In this document: piece after piece, positions 34,357-42,862 of the stretch
Layout: the number at the start of each line of letters is the position of its first letter
How positions within the stretch are numbered: the stretch's first letter is position 1
Assembly: GCF_000022065.1 (NCBI RefSeq)
Contig: NC_011898.1
Span: forward strand, 1,914,501 to 1,978,500
Direction of reading: 5' to 3'
DNA length: 64,000 nucleotides
Source: Ruminiclostridium cellulolyticum H10
GTDB taxonomy: Bacteria; Bacillota; Clostridia; Acetivibrionales; DSM-1351
Notes under the pieces: model-generated
The model's input: the letters and a program-made list of their open reading frames with translations, nothing else
What the model was told of the DNA's origin: nothing
Database searches by the model: none
Program-made: the position numbers and the translations under genes

Positions 34357-35574
34357 TCAAGATATTGTAGAAACTTTATTTAAAACATTATTTAAAATAC
34401 TTATAGCCTCATCAACTTCAACAGTTGAAATATTTAAAGCTGGCATAAACCTCAGCGTTTTTGTATTTGGAGCATTAATAATCAAAAAATTATTCATACA
34501 TTCATCTTTTATCTGATTAGCAATTTCTTCATGTAACCCTATTGCAATTAATAGTCCACTTCCTCTAATTTCTTTGATGACTTTATGCTCATCCATCAAT
34601 TTACATAACTGCTCAGTAAAATATTCACCCATTTTTTTTGCGTTATTACACAAATCAGAGTTTATAATCTCCTCAACCACTGCTTTACCTACGGCAGCAC
34701 CCAAAGGTGTCATACTATAAGTTCCGCCCTGATCTCCAGCTTCAAAACAACACACCTTATCCTTAGCAAGAAGAGCTGAAAGTGGGAAACCTCCTCCAAT
34801 TCCTTTTGCAAGTGTCATGATGTCAGGTTCAATTCCATATTCTTCATATGCAAACATATGGCCTAACCTGCCTAATCCAGTTTGTACTTCATCTATAATA
34901 AGTAAAATGTTATTTTCATCACAAAGTTGCCTTACTTGTTTAATATAAGTCTTATCTGCTGCTATTACACCGCCCTCACCTTGAACAAGCTCAAGCATAA
35001 TAGCACAAGTATCTTTAGAAATTGCTTGTTTTAATGACTCAATATCATTGTATTCTACCTTTGCGAAGCCTTGGGGTCTGGGCTGGTATAGGTTCTCCCA
35101 TATTTTTTTACCAGAAGCCGCCATTGTAGCTAATGTTCTTCCATGAAAACTATTCCAAGCGGTAATAATTTCAAAAGCTCCATTCATATACTTTTGCCCA
35201 TATTTTCTAGCTAGTTTTATAGCACCCTCATTCGCTTCTGCCCCAGAATTAATAAAAAAAACTTTATCCATACAGGAGATTTTTGTAAGCAGATTTGCAA
35301 ACTCTATTGCAGGTTCATTATAAAAAGAAGGGCTTGGGTTTATTAGTAAATTGGCTTGACGTGTTAAAGCATCAACCATTATTTCTGGAGAGTGCCCTAA
35401 GCAACACACGGCCCAGCCAGCTATCATATCTAGATATTTGTTGGAATTACTATCCCATAGATATGAACCTTTACCTTTTATAAAAACAACATCTGGACGA
35501 TTAGTAACATACATTAAAGACTTTTCTGCTTTCTTTATCAATTCTGTGGAATTGATATAACAATCACTTGACAT
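34357..35574 (-). CDS. Class III PLP-dependent aminotransferase (ArgD/omega-aminotransferase type)
   Basis: 405 residues. Cofactor lysine in MTLAKGIGGGFPLSALLAK. INSGAEANEGAIKLARKYG binds the PLP phosphate; LIIDEVQTGLGRLG is the family motif. Class III enzymes move the omega-amino group of acetylornithine, GABA, lysine or similar, so this may aminate an aldehyde or keto acid made by the cluster. Co-directional with, and just upstream of, the DapA-like gene. Housekeeping ArgD cannot be excluded, but no other arginine genes are present. Confidence 0.88.
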   Translation of the reverse strand: MSSDCYINSTELIKKAEKSLMYVTNRPDVVFIKGKGSYLWDSNSNKYLDMIAGWAVCCLGHSPEIMVDALTRQANLLINPSPSFYNEPAIEFANLLTKISCMDKVFFINSGAEANEGAIKLARKYGQKYMNGAFEIITAWNSFHGRTLATMAASGKKIWENLYQPRPQGFAKVEYNDIESLKQAISKDTCAIMLELVQGEGGVIAADKTYIKQVRQLCDENNILLIIDEVQTGLGRLGHMFAYEEYGIEPDIMTLAKGIGGGFPLSALLAKDKVCCFEAGDQGGTYSMTPLGAAVGKAVVEEIINSDLCNNAKKMGEYFTEQLCKLMDEHKVIKEIRGSGLLIAIGLHEEIANQIKDECMNNFLIINAPNTKTLRFMPALNISTVEVDEAISILNNVLNKVSTIS

Positions 35575-35828
35575 ATAAAATCACCCTTCCATTAACAAAT
35601 ATTTTCCTTTTGTTATTATAACACATTTATATAATGCTGTTATACTCCAAAAAGCTTTAGTAAATATATTTGATATATATTAATTGTTCATAATTTTTCA
35701 ATGTTAATGTTTATGTAAATCTTGGTTCTTACTTATACTCCATATTAATATTAAATATCCAGTAATCTACTGAAAAACAATTATTTAACAGTAGATTACT
35801 TTGATTAGATCGTATAATAAATGATGAC
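35575..35828 (-). other. Intergenic region with a 12-bp stem-loop upstream of the aminotransferase
   Basis: 254 bp without a convincing gene. Perfect arms AGTAATCTACTG (35761-35772) and CAGTAGATTACT (35789-35800) with a 16-nt loop. A TATAAT box lies in the 13-bp palindrome TGTTATTATAACA at 35611-35623. An internal promoter plus an upstream terminator-like hairpin is a reasonable reading. Confidence 0.4.
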
Positions 35829-36008
35829 TTAGCAGCAAGTTTTTCTCTTGCTTTTTTTTGCATCATCCTCTGTTGGCCTTTTGTAACTAAAGAGTTTGCA
35901 GCTACAATCTCCAGTACAGCCATCATTTTCCTTGTTTGTAGAATCTTTTGCAACGCTTTGTTCAACAGTTTGTTCATTAGTTTTGTTTTTAAAATCCTCT
36001 TGGCTCAC
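35829..36008 (-). CDS. Small cysteine-rich protein (59 residues)
   Basis: GTG start at 36008 with AAGGAGG 7 bp upstream (MSQEDFKNKT...). Polar, low-complexity N-terminal half; then GCTGDCSCK and a CC terminus, five cysteines in all. It follows the NifK-like gene by 26 bp, so it is probably co-expressed with the reductase. It may bind metal or a cluster, or be a small accessory or precursor peptide. No family recognised. A different frame over the same DNA gives an 82-residue ORF without an RBS, which I rejected. Confidence 0.6.
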   Translation of the reverse strand: MSQEDFKNKTNEQTVEQSVAKDSTNKENDGCTGDCSCKLFSYKRPTEDDAKKSKRKTCC

Positions 36009-36034
36009 ACTTAAACCTCCTTTCACATTGAAAA

Positions 36035-37312
36035 TTAATAGTATCTATTTATAATTTTGTTATACCATTCCTCAAAGAAATTTAATGTCCCTTCGTATCC
36101 AACCACAGGGTGTCGGTTAAAGCGTATTTCTCTTGCACCTGGATAACAAATATTAATATATGCAGGTTCATATGATTCTTTTGCAAAATAAAATTCAGTG
36201 TCACTTCCCAACAGAACCTGAGGTTTTAAGCTTTGTATAGATTCCTTTATTTCCTGATTATCGTCTGAAATAATTACTTTTGTTGAAGGAGACACTTCCT
36301 TAAACTTAGCTATAGTTTCGTCAGCACCTTCAACCGATATATCTTTTACAATAACTATGTCTATTTTGTCTTCAAATTCATTTGCTATTATATTTAAAAA
36401 AGCTAAAGCAATTTCTGGAGGCCCAACAATCATCTTTTTTAACTGCTTAATATATTCAAAAAGTCTAAAGGTGTTTACTTTCCCCATGCCGTTATTAAAT
36501 TGCCTTTTAATAGTGGCTTTTTTTTCATCCAGTAGGGCTGATATATCATTCTTATTTTGTAGAATCTGTAGAATACTTTTAATAAAAAAATCTGTTTTTT
36601 CTAAACCCACAGGATATGGAAGATATAAATATGGAATTCCATATTTCTTACTCATATATTCGGCAGTATCCAGCCCAATTGATGAACATATTACTACATT
36701 TAAACACGCACGACCATAATCTCTTATATCCTCAACGGTTGCATTACAAAATAGAGGTCTTGCTTTAATTCCAAATTCATTTAGCAAGCTAGATAGATAT
36801 TTCATATCCTCTTGCCAACTGGAACTTATACAAATTGGGCTAATTAAATTTACTATTGGATAAGAGTTATCAATATTTACACATAATTTTTCAATTAAAG
36901 CTTTCATAGCCGTATTCGTACCGGATGTCTGTGTGTTAAGAAATCCTCCACCGTCAACTCGGATTACAGGAATAGGTAAGTTGGCAAGCTTTATTAATCC
37001 TTCAATATCATCTCCGATAATTTCAGAAGAGCAAGTAGTTACTACAGCCATTAAATCTGGTCTATTCTCGTAAAACTCATCAACTATTTTTTCGCTCACA
37101 TCATGTTCTCCTCCAAAAACAGTAGACTTTTCACACATCTCTGTGTAGTTTATGTTTAAAGGATAATTTATTGAGGCTTCATAAGCTGGATAGACACATC
37201 CTTTAGGTCCATGGATGACAACTGAGGAATTTGATATTTGAGCAATTACATGGCTAACTCCTAGTATGCCACATTTTTCAATCGAATCAATGCATAGATA
37301 TGTATTTCTCAT
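36035..37312 (-). CDS. Nitrogenase-like component, NifK/NifN-type subunit
   Basis: 425 residues (true NifK is about 520). Cysteines at the three NifK P-cluster positions: C14 (EKCGILGV), C39 (HGPKGCVYPAY) and C94 (TTCSSEIIGDDIEG). NifN keeps only part of this set, so a P-cluster-like or [4Fe-4S] cluster shared with the partner is likely. Rossmann-like repeats follow, ending NRHPVVGYEGTLNFFEEW. ATG 37312 chosen because GGAAGG precedes it; the longer TTG frame overlaps the partner gene. Pairs with the NifD-like protein directly upstream (gap 4 bp). Confidence 0.88.
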   Translation of the reverse strand: MRNTYLCIDSIEKCGILGVSHVIAQISNSSVVIHGPKGCVYPAYEASINYPLNINYTEMCEKSTVFGGEHDVSEKIVDEFYENRPDLMAVVTTCSSEIIGDDIEGLIKLANLPIPVIRVDGGGFLNTQTSGTNTAMKALIEKLCVNIDNSYPIVNLISPICISSSWQEDMKYLSSLLNEFGIKARPLFCNATVEDIRDYGRACLNVVICSSIGLDTAEYMSKKYGIPYLYLPYPVGLEKTDFFIKSILQILQNKNDISALLDEKKATIKRQFNNGMGKVNTFRLFEYIKQLKKMIVGPPEIALAFLNIIANEFEDKIDIVIVKDISVEGADETIAKFKEVSPSTKVIISDDNQEIKESIQSLKPQVLLGSDTEFYFAKESYEPAYINICYPGAREIRFNRHPVVGYEGTLNFFEEWYNKIINRYY

Positions 37313-37316
37313 ATTT

Positions 37317-38663
37317 TTAACCTTCCACAAATAAGGAATATTTATTGCTTTTCTTTTTTAGTGCATTGAACATTTCTTGATATATTTTTCTTGTACCATT
37401 AAACCCGTATACTGGATTTTGTGCAAATCTATACTTAAAAACAGTTTGGTCAGGAAAGTAATTATTATTGCAAAAAATCACAGGGTTTCCCAAATACTCA
37501 ATTAGTTCATTAACATCTTCAATATACTTTGAAACAAATATCTTCACGTCTAGTCCATCTTCTAAAATTTCCTTTTCAAATATAGGTAACTTGTCTCTAA
37601 TAATTGAAGGCTCGACACCTACCACTATGGGCTCCATTTCCAACTCATATGCTAGCTTTACTAAAGCAAGCATACGTTCTCCAGTCTGTGTCCAGATAAT
37701 ACACTTACGTCCTTTTCCTATTTCATTTACTAATAGCCTGCGTTGAGCTTCTAATTCCTTAACTTCATCCAGCTCTTCAATATTAACGTCTAGTTCAAGA
37801 ATATTTGAGATTTCATGCAGCCACTTCTTAGTAGCGAATAATCCCATAGGAGCTGTAACCTTTGAATAAGGAATACCAAAGTTGTTATTCAGTTCGCTAA
37901 ATAGACCCATACCAAAAAACAAGCAAAGGGCAACATTTAATTGTGCATTTTGCATTTCGTAAAAATCTTCAAATGATAAGCCTTGATTAAATATCTTATT
38001 TAATCTTACGCCTATCATTTGAAACATCCTCTTAATTTCATTAATTTCTTCCTGCTTTGTCTGATCCCAAATCCATCTTCTTAAAAACAGATTTACACTT
38101 TTTTCCTGGTTGGTTATATCTATAGTATGTTGATTAGTTTGCAGATGCTTAGCTAAAAGTTTAAAAGCCATCTCTGTACCACGACGATAGGATTTTCCGG
38201 AATACCCTCCTGAATTAAGATAAATTACTTTTTCCCTTATTTCATCGGGTAATCCTTCAATACACCCTTCAACATCATCTCCAATAATGTCAGCACAGCA
38301 ATTGGTTAAGACAGCAATGATTTTAGGGTTATATCGGCTGTTTACCTCATTGAGACTATCTACCAATTTCTTTTCTCCTCCGAAAACAACTTCTCTATTT
38401 GTAAAAGAAGTTGATAAGTGAGGTTTATTATCACATTCACCAAGGTGTCCCATTGCCGGAAGAAATCTTCTGTTTCCTAAGCATCCTGAAGGGCCGTGTA
38501 CAAGAATTACTACATCATTAAAATAATTTAAAATATCAAATGCACCCCAAAATGCACAAAATTGGTGCATATCAATACAATCTCTAATATTTAAATTATC
38601 CGCTTTTACTTCTCTAACCAGCATACTTAACATTGCCATCTTGCTTTCAATTTCTCTACTCAT
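37317..38663 (-). CDS. Nitrogenase-like component, NifD/NifE-type subunit
   Basis: 448 residues (NifD about 480-490). Cluster cysteines C36 (QFCAFWGAF), C61 (HGPSGCLGNRR) and C122/C123 (LTNCCADIIGDD). C247 in LNVALCLFFGMG aligns by eye with the cofactor-binding Cys275 of NifD. The partner histidine (His442, in GPYHGFDG) is replaced by tyrosine at residue 419 (NPVYGFNG). So the cofactor site is half conserved: not a canonical dinitrogenase, but capable of holding a related cluster or substrate. Follows the NifH-like gene by 10 bp. Confidence 0.88.
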   Translation of the reverse strand: MSREIESKMAMLSMLVREVKADNLNIRDCIDMHQFCAFWGAFDILNYFNDVVILVHGPSGCLGNRRFLPAMGHLGECDNKPHLSTSFTNREVVFGGEKKLVDSLNEVNSRYNPKIIAVLTNCCADIIGDDVEGCIEGLPDEIREKVIYLNSGGYSGKSYRRGTEMAFKLLAKHLQTNQHTIDITNQEKSVNLFLRRWIWDQTKQEEINEIKRMFQMIGVRLNKIFNQGLSFEDFYEMQNAQLNVALCLFFGMGLFSELNNNFGIPYSKVTAPMGLFATKKWLHEISNILELDVNIEELDEVKELEAQRRLLVNEIGKGRKCIIWTQTGERMLALVKLAYELEMEPIVVGVEPSIIRDKLPIFEKEILEDGLDVKIFVSKYIEDVNELIEYLGNPVIFCNNNYFPDQTVFKYRFAQNPVYGFNGTRKIYQEMFNALKKKSNKYSLFVEG

Positions 38664-38673
38664 TTTCTACACC

Positions 38674-39504
38674 CTATCTTTTAATTAGTGGCTCCTTAAC
38701 CATCTTATCAAACTCTTCGTCTGATAAAGGAGTTGGAATTACGTAATTATTGTTTTCAATAATACTCTTAGCCAATTCCTTGTAGACTTGAGCTTGATTA
38801 GATTCAGGGCTACCTTCCACGACAGTCTTTTCAGCCAGCTCGCATTCCTGAACAATATTATCCCTTGGAATCCACCCTATAATATGTGTGCCTAATTTAC
38901 TAGAAAGAATATTTACAATTTCTTTTTCTAAATAAGCATTACGCTGATTACATATAATTCCACCTAATCTAACATCACTTCTCTGAGCAAATCGATTAAT
39001 GGCTTTTGATATATTGTTAGCTGCATATAATGCCATTACTTCTCCGGAAGTAACCAAATATACATCCTTTGCAAATCCCATTCTCAATGGAACTGCAAAA
39101 CCGCCGCAAACAACATCCCCTAAAACATCGTAAACCACTACTTCAATGTCTAGTTCCTTAATTAAATTCAGCTGCTCGATAATTTCAATAGCCGATATAA
39201 TCCCTCTGCCTGCACATCCTATTCCAGGCTCCGGCCCTCCGGCTTCTATACAGTATGTATTAGCAAATCCTTTAGTAACTATATTATCGATGGAAATGTT
39301 CTTTGAATTCTCCTTGACATAATCTAAGATATTTGGCATTTTATTTCCGCCAACTAAGTTTTTTGTGGAGTCAGCTTTTGGGTCACATCCAATTTGCAGT
39401 ACCTTATAGCCCATTAAACCTAACGCAGCTGATATATTTGAACATGTAGTTGACTTTCCGATTCCACCCTTACCGTAAATAGCAATTTGTTTTATACTTT
39501 TCAA
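38674..39504 (-). CDS. Nitrogenase iron protein (NifH)-like reductase
   Basis: 276 residues. P-loop GKGGIGKST (11-19), switch I DPKADST (41-47), and cluster ligands C97 (GIGCAGRG) and C133 (DVVCGGF), which together hold one [4Fe-4S] per homodimer. R100 matches the arginine that is ADP-ribosylated in some NifH. The protein gives ATP-driven electrons at very low potential to the NifDK-like partner encoded next. Start is TTG 39504, supported by AAAGGTGAG. Preceded by a GNAT gene and a good promoter at 40208-40236. Closest to the NifH/BchL/CfbC superfamily. Confidence 0.93.
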   Translation of the reverse strand: MKSIKQIAIYGKGGIGKSTTCSNISAALGLMGYKVLQIGCDPKADSTKNLVGGNKMPNILDYVKENSKNISIDNIVTKGFANTYCIEAGGPEPGIGCAGRGIISAIEIIEQLNLIKELDIEVVVYDVLGDVVCGGFAVPLRMGFAKDVYLVTSGEVMALYAANNISKAINRFAQRSDVRLGGIICNQRNAYLEKEIVNILSSKLGTHIIGWIPRDNIVQECELAEKTVVEGSPESNQAQVYKELAKSIIENNNYVIPTPLSDEEFDKMVKEPLIKR

Positions 39505-39535
39505 TTTAACTCACCTTTTCATTCATTTTATTGTA

Positions 39536-40102
39536 TTAAAACACTGAAATTGACTTCAAAACATCGTTATTTAAAATTGAATAATCTAAAGTATCTGTAT
39601 TAGGATATGCTTCTTTTAGAATACTAGGTAAATTAGTTTTAAGCTCAATTGTATTTTCATTAGCCGAAGTTTTAACAAACCCAAACTTTTCAAATAGTGA
39701 AATTGCCCTATTATTCCCATTCCAGGTTTCTAACATTATATAATCGATACCCTTCTTTACAGATAAAACCATAGAATAGCTCAATAATGAAAAGCCAACT
39801 TTGATTCTTCTATATTTAGGGCTAACATTTACTAGGCTGATATGAGCTGATTTATTAGAATCAAATGTAATGTGCAGCATGCCGAATATGCTTCCGGTTT
39901 CTTCGTCAAAGGCAACTATAAATTCAGACATATTTCCATCGACTTTATCAACCTTTCCCATTATTTCATTAATGGGACGTTGAGGACAGCAAATATTTTC
40001 TTTTGAAAAGGAGCTTTCCTGTTTCCAAGTACTAAATAAATCTTCAATGAATTCTCTTAGCTTAGCTTTATAGTCACAATCAGAAAGTTGCTTAATAACC
40101 AT
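39536..40102 (-). CDS. GNAT-family N-acetyltransferase
   Basis: 188 residues. Acetyl-CoA loop near VSPKYRRIKVGFSLLSYSM (R/Q-x-x-G-x-G/A-type), followed by ETWNGNNRAISLFEKFGFVK, the classical GNAT end motif. First gene after the internal promoter, 31 bp before the NifH-like gene. It could acylate an intermediate, a nascent amino acid for self-protection, or a protein. Substrate not readable. Confidence 0.82.
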   Translation of the reverse strand: MVIKQLSDCDYKAKLREFIEDLFSTWKQESSFSKENICCPQRPINEIMGKVDKVDGNMSEFIVAFDEETGSIFGMLHITFDSNKSAHISLVNVSPKYRRIKVGFSLLSYSMVLSVKKGIDYIMLETWNGNNRAISLFEKFGFVKTSANENTIELKTNLPSILKEAYPNTDTLDYSILNNDVLKSISVF

Positions 40103-40169
40103 AATTACCTCCCTTTTCGTATAAAAAGACCATATACCCTATAAAAAGAAGCCTTATCTTGAACCCTCT

Positions 40170-40186
40170 TTACGATTAAATCGTAA
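40170..40186. promoter_or_regulatory. 17-bp palindrome in the GNAT/NifH-like leader (operator candidate)
   Basis: TTACGATT, A, AATCGTAA: perfect 8-bp arms, located about 15 bp after the expected transcription start of the promoter at 40208-40236. Size and symmetry suit a MarR-type dimer; the MarR gene at 31978 is the obvious candidate, but the link is inference. Confidence 0.5.
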
Positions 40187-40207
40187 TTATTCATAAGTAA
40201 TACATAT

Positions 40208-40236
40208 ATATTATTAGCAATAGTTGTATATGTCAA
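40208..40236 (-). promoter_or_regulatory. Internal sigma-A-type promoter upstream of GNAT/NifH-like genes
   Basis: On the minus strand: TTGACA (40236-40231), 17-bp spacer, TAATAT (40213-40208). Consensus -35 and ideal spacing. It would start a separate transcript for GNAT and the nitrogenase-like genes. Confidence 0.7.
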
Positions 40237-40277
40237 TAGTTTGATATATAAATAAATATTATCACATCTCTAACCAA

Positions 40278-41330
40278 TTATCTTTTTATAAAATCAAGCA
40301 TATCGTCAAATTCACTCAAATTAAGCTGTTGTTTACTATCTGAAAGAGCAAGTTCAGGAATTGGGTGCACCTCTACCATAATGCCATCAGCACCTGCTGC
40401 AAGAACAGCTTTTGCAATATTATTAACAATATCTTTTCTTCCAAGTGAATGACTTATGTCAGCTACAATAGGCAAGTGTGTTTCTTTTTTAATGATAGGT
40501 ATTGAAGAAATATCAAGTGTATTCCTTGTTTTTGTTTCATAAGTTCTAATTCCACGCTCACATAAAATTATCTTATTATTTCCTTTTAATGCAATATACT
40601 CTGCCGCAAGCATTAATTCTTGGATAGTTGCACTAATACCTCTTTTTAGTAATACTGGGTGATTAGTTTTACCTACCTCTTTTAGTAGTTCAAAATTTTG
40701 CATATTTCTTGCACCAATTTGAAGTATATCTACGTACTGTGTTACTAAGTTTACGTCCCTTGTGTCAACAACTTCCGTAATACTAAAGAGTCCATAGCGT
40801 TTAGAAACGTCTTGTAGTATTTTTAAACCATTTTCCTTTAATCCTTGAAAGTCATATGGTGATGATCTTGGCTTATAGGCACCTGCTCTTATAAATCTGA
40901 TATTTTTATCTCTTAAGTGCTTTGCTATTGTTTCAAGGTATTCTGGCGTTTCAACAGCACATGGTCCAGCAATTATAACCGGTTCATTATTCCCTAATCC
41001 AAACATTTCATTAATACTCTTAAAACATGCATTCGAACTTGAACTTACCAACAGTTTTTTTTGACGGCTTATGCCCATAAATTTTAGTGATGTAGAAAAA
41101 ATAGCACTAAAAACCTCCCTTATAAGCTCGTTATATAAAGGACCGCTATTTTTGCTTAGAACCTTTTTCATCATCTCTGTTTCACGTTCAGGATCAAAAT
41201 ATTCAGAGCCGTTTTGATCTTTTAAATCTGTTATTTCCTTTATTAATTCTGTTCTTTTATTGAGCATTTCAAGGATAGAATCATTAATATTATCAATTTC
41301 TTGTCTTATAGCTTTTAAACTTTTACTCAT
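40278..41330 (-). CDS. Chorismate mutase-DAHP synthase fusion (AroQ-type Ibeta)
   Basis: 350 residues. Residues 1-85 form an AroQ chorismate mutase domain (IRQEIDNINDSILEMLNKRT, catalytic Arg/Lys/Glu pattern). Residues 100-350 form a type Ibeta 3-deoxy-D-arabino-heptulosonate 7-phosphate synthase (VIIAGPCAVET, RAGAYKPRSSPYDFQG, HPVLLKRG, DISHSLGRKDI). The enzyme both opens the shikimate pathway and turns chorismate into prephenate. A dedicated copy beside a prephenate decarboxylase strongly suggests a supply enzyme for a prephenate-derived product, probably less subject to normal feedback control. Confidence 0.93.
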   Translation of the reverse strand: MSKSLKAIRQEIDNINDSILEMLNKRTELIKEITDLKDQNGSEYFDPERETEMMKKVLSKNSGPLYNELIREVFSAIFSTSLKFMGISRQKKLLVSSSSNACFKSINEMFGLGNNEPVIIAGPCAVETPEYLETIAKHLRDKNIRFIRAGAYKPRSSPYDFQGLKENGLKILQDVSKRYGLFSITEVVDTRDVNLVTQYVDILQIGARNMQNFELLKEVGKTNHPVLLKRGISATIQELMLAAEYIALKGNNKIILCERGIRTYETKTRNTLDISSIPIIKKETHLPIVADISHSLGRKDIVNNIAKAVLAAGADGIMVEVHPIPELALSDSKQQLNLSEFDDMLDFIKR

Positions 41331-41413
41331 GGTATCCTCATAAAAATATATTTTTTATTTACAATTATAAAAAATCATTCGTATTTATAATTTTAATCTT
41401 TAAAGAAATACTT

Positions 41414-42118
41414 TTATTTCTGTATTTCCATATTGTAAAACCTACATTTCTCTTTTTTACAATTTGGTTGAAATGTAGCTGCCCAACACTTTTTGTATTT
41501 TATTTGCTTATCAGGAAACTCAAGTCCTAAGTATTTTTTTGATAATTCTATTCCTTTTTCTAAAACTACCCTTATTGATGCAACACAACAATATGGGCCT
41601 CCTAACTCGGCAACTTCAAGCAAACCTGCTGAGGTTACTCTATTAGCTATGCTACGCTCTTTATCAGAGCTTGGTGTAGCATTTAATAGAACACTAAAAC
41701 TTGTACCTAATGCTACCGCTGCACCACATGCACCATGGTATCCGCACCAGCCACCGGGTATATCGTAAGCTCTTGAAATCCCCTCCAACACATCTTCAGT
41801 AGTAATATGGTTAGTAACATTTTTTACTGCTGTCAGAAAAGCAGCCGCAGTTATTGGATGGGGTGTATGTCCAGAAAAACCGCATTTGCTTATAATCTTT
41901 TCTGCAATATCTATAGGGTTTTTATAATCAATACTGGGAAGAATCGCGTAAAGCTTGTCCATGACCTCTTTAGCAGCACAAACCTTACAGAGATAGTGAT
42001 TATTTGAGCAAATAATATATGATTCCTCTTCCTTACCGCAGAACTCACATTTTGCTTCAAAAAAATCCTCTTTGTACAAAATAACAGAATTACATATTGA
42101 ACATTTTCCAAAACTCAT
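41414..42118 (-). CDS. DUF5714-like cysteine-rich protein
   Basis: 234 residues. N-terminal zinc-ribbon-like part (CSICNSVILY ... CEFCGKEEE, then CSNNHYLCKVC). Central GGWCGYHGACGAAVALGTSF and GGPYCCVASI motifs, and a C-terminal cysteine set ending CKKEKCRFY. About 15 cysteines in total suggest bound metal or clusters. It resembles the DUF5714 family seen in anaerobes; biochemical role not known to me. Located between the DAHP synthase and prephenate decarboxylase genes, so a role in the reductive branch is plausible. Confidence 0.6.
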   Translation of the reverse strand: MSFGKCSICNSVILYKEDFFEAKCEFCGKEEESYIICSNNHYLCKVCAAKEVMDKLYAILPSIDYKNPIDIAEKIISKCGFSGHTPHPITAAAFLTAVKNVTNHITTEDVLEGISRAYDIPGGWCGYHGACGAAVALGTSFSVLLNATPSSDKERSIANRVTSAGLLEVAELGGPYCCVASIRVVLEKGIELSKKYLGLEFPDKQIKYKKCWAATFQPNCKKEKCRFYNMEIQK

Positions 42119-42199
42119 AGCATCACCCTCACAAAATTATTTTTAAATTACTTTTGCATTAATAACACTTCATACTCGCAAAACTAACTAAAACAAGTC

Positions 42200-42847
42200 T
42201 TAGCTTGTTTTTAACATAAAGATAGACCACAAAACATCTGTATATTTTGTATTAGAAATAAAATAAGCTTTGCTGTTTTTTAAGCTTGTATCATTTGTTA
42301 ATGCTAAATCTACTTTTCCATCCTCCAGCAACATTAAAGATTTTGTTGTAGAATTTGCTTCAACAATTTCATAGCTTTTATTTTTAAACTCAGTTGTGTC
42401 CATCAATTCTTGCAGCAAATGTTCAACTGCCTTGCAGGTTGAAATAGTTAAGGTGGGCTTATCATACAGGTTTTTTTTATCCAACATAGCAATCCCATAT
42501 TCTGGTGTTTTATTTGTAAATACAAATCCAAGCTCAATTGTGGTATCCCAATAAAAATTAGTCATTTTACCATAAGCATTTGGCAAGAGTATAAAATCTG
42601 CACTTCTTTTATGTACCTCGTTTATTGCAAGCTCAAAAGAATCATATAAGTTAATTTTTAAATCAGCTAGTTTATTTATATCCTCTATATATTTTTTAAA
42701 AACTTTTGCTGTCTCACTGCTAGTTGTGCCTTCGGGGCCAAGTGTGGCCATTGTTACGGAATTTTTCTTATCTATGTATCCAAATAATTTTTCCTTTTGG
42801 AAAATACATTTTTTACATAGTAAATCATCATTTTGTAATTTATACAT
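42200..42847 (-). CDS. Prephenate decarboxylase (BacA/AerD/SalX type)
   Basis: 215 residues from ATG 42847 (GGGAGAGG upstream). It has the prephenate dehydratase-like fold, but its motifs match BacA of bacilysin synthesis: ATLGPEGTTSSETAKVF, PNAYGKMTNFYWDTTIELGF, TPEYGIAMLD, EANSTTKSLMLLEDGKVDLALTN. No ACT regulatory domain. BacA-type enzymes decarboxylate prephenate without aromatisation, giving dihydro-4-hydroxyphenylpyruvate, the precursor of anticapsin and related cyclohexyl amino acids. An N-terminal CKKCIFQKEK segment is extra. Neighbours (DAHP synthase-chorismate mutase, cupin) support this call over a phenylalanine-pathway dehydratase. Confidence 0.82.
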   Translation of the reverse strand: MYKLQNDDLLCKKCIFQKEKLFGYIDKKNSVTMATLGPEGTTSSETAKVFKKYIEDINKLADLKINLYDSFELAINEVHKRSADFILLPNAYGKMTNFYWDTTIELGFVFTNKTPEYGIAMLDKKNLYDKPTLTISTCKAVEHLLQELMDTTEFKNKSYEIVEANSTTKSLMLLEDGKVDLALTNDTSLKNSKAYFISNTKYTDVLWSIFMLKTS

Positions 42848-42862
42848 AATTGCCTCTCCCAA

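Noticed and set aside
35729-35977. 82-residue minus-strand ORF overlapping the Cys-rich peptide in another frame
   Set aside because: No RBS; the 59-residue frame has AAGGAGG and a patterned cysteine content.
32481-39504. A conventional nitrogen-fixation (nif) operon
   Set aside because: No nifE/nifN, shortened D and K subunits, His442 position is Tyr, and intermixed amino-acid and aromatic pathway genes.
41331-41413. T-box or other riboswitch before the DAHP synthase gene
   Set aside because: The gap is only 83 bp with no T-box or terminator structure.
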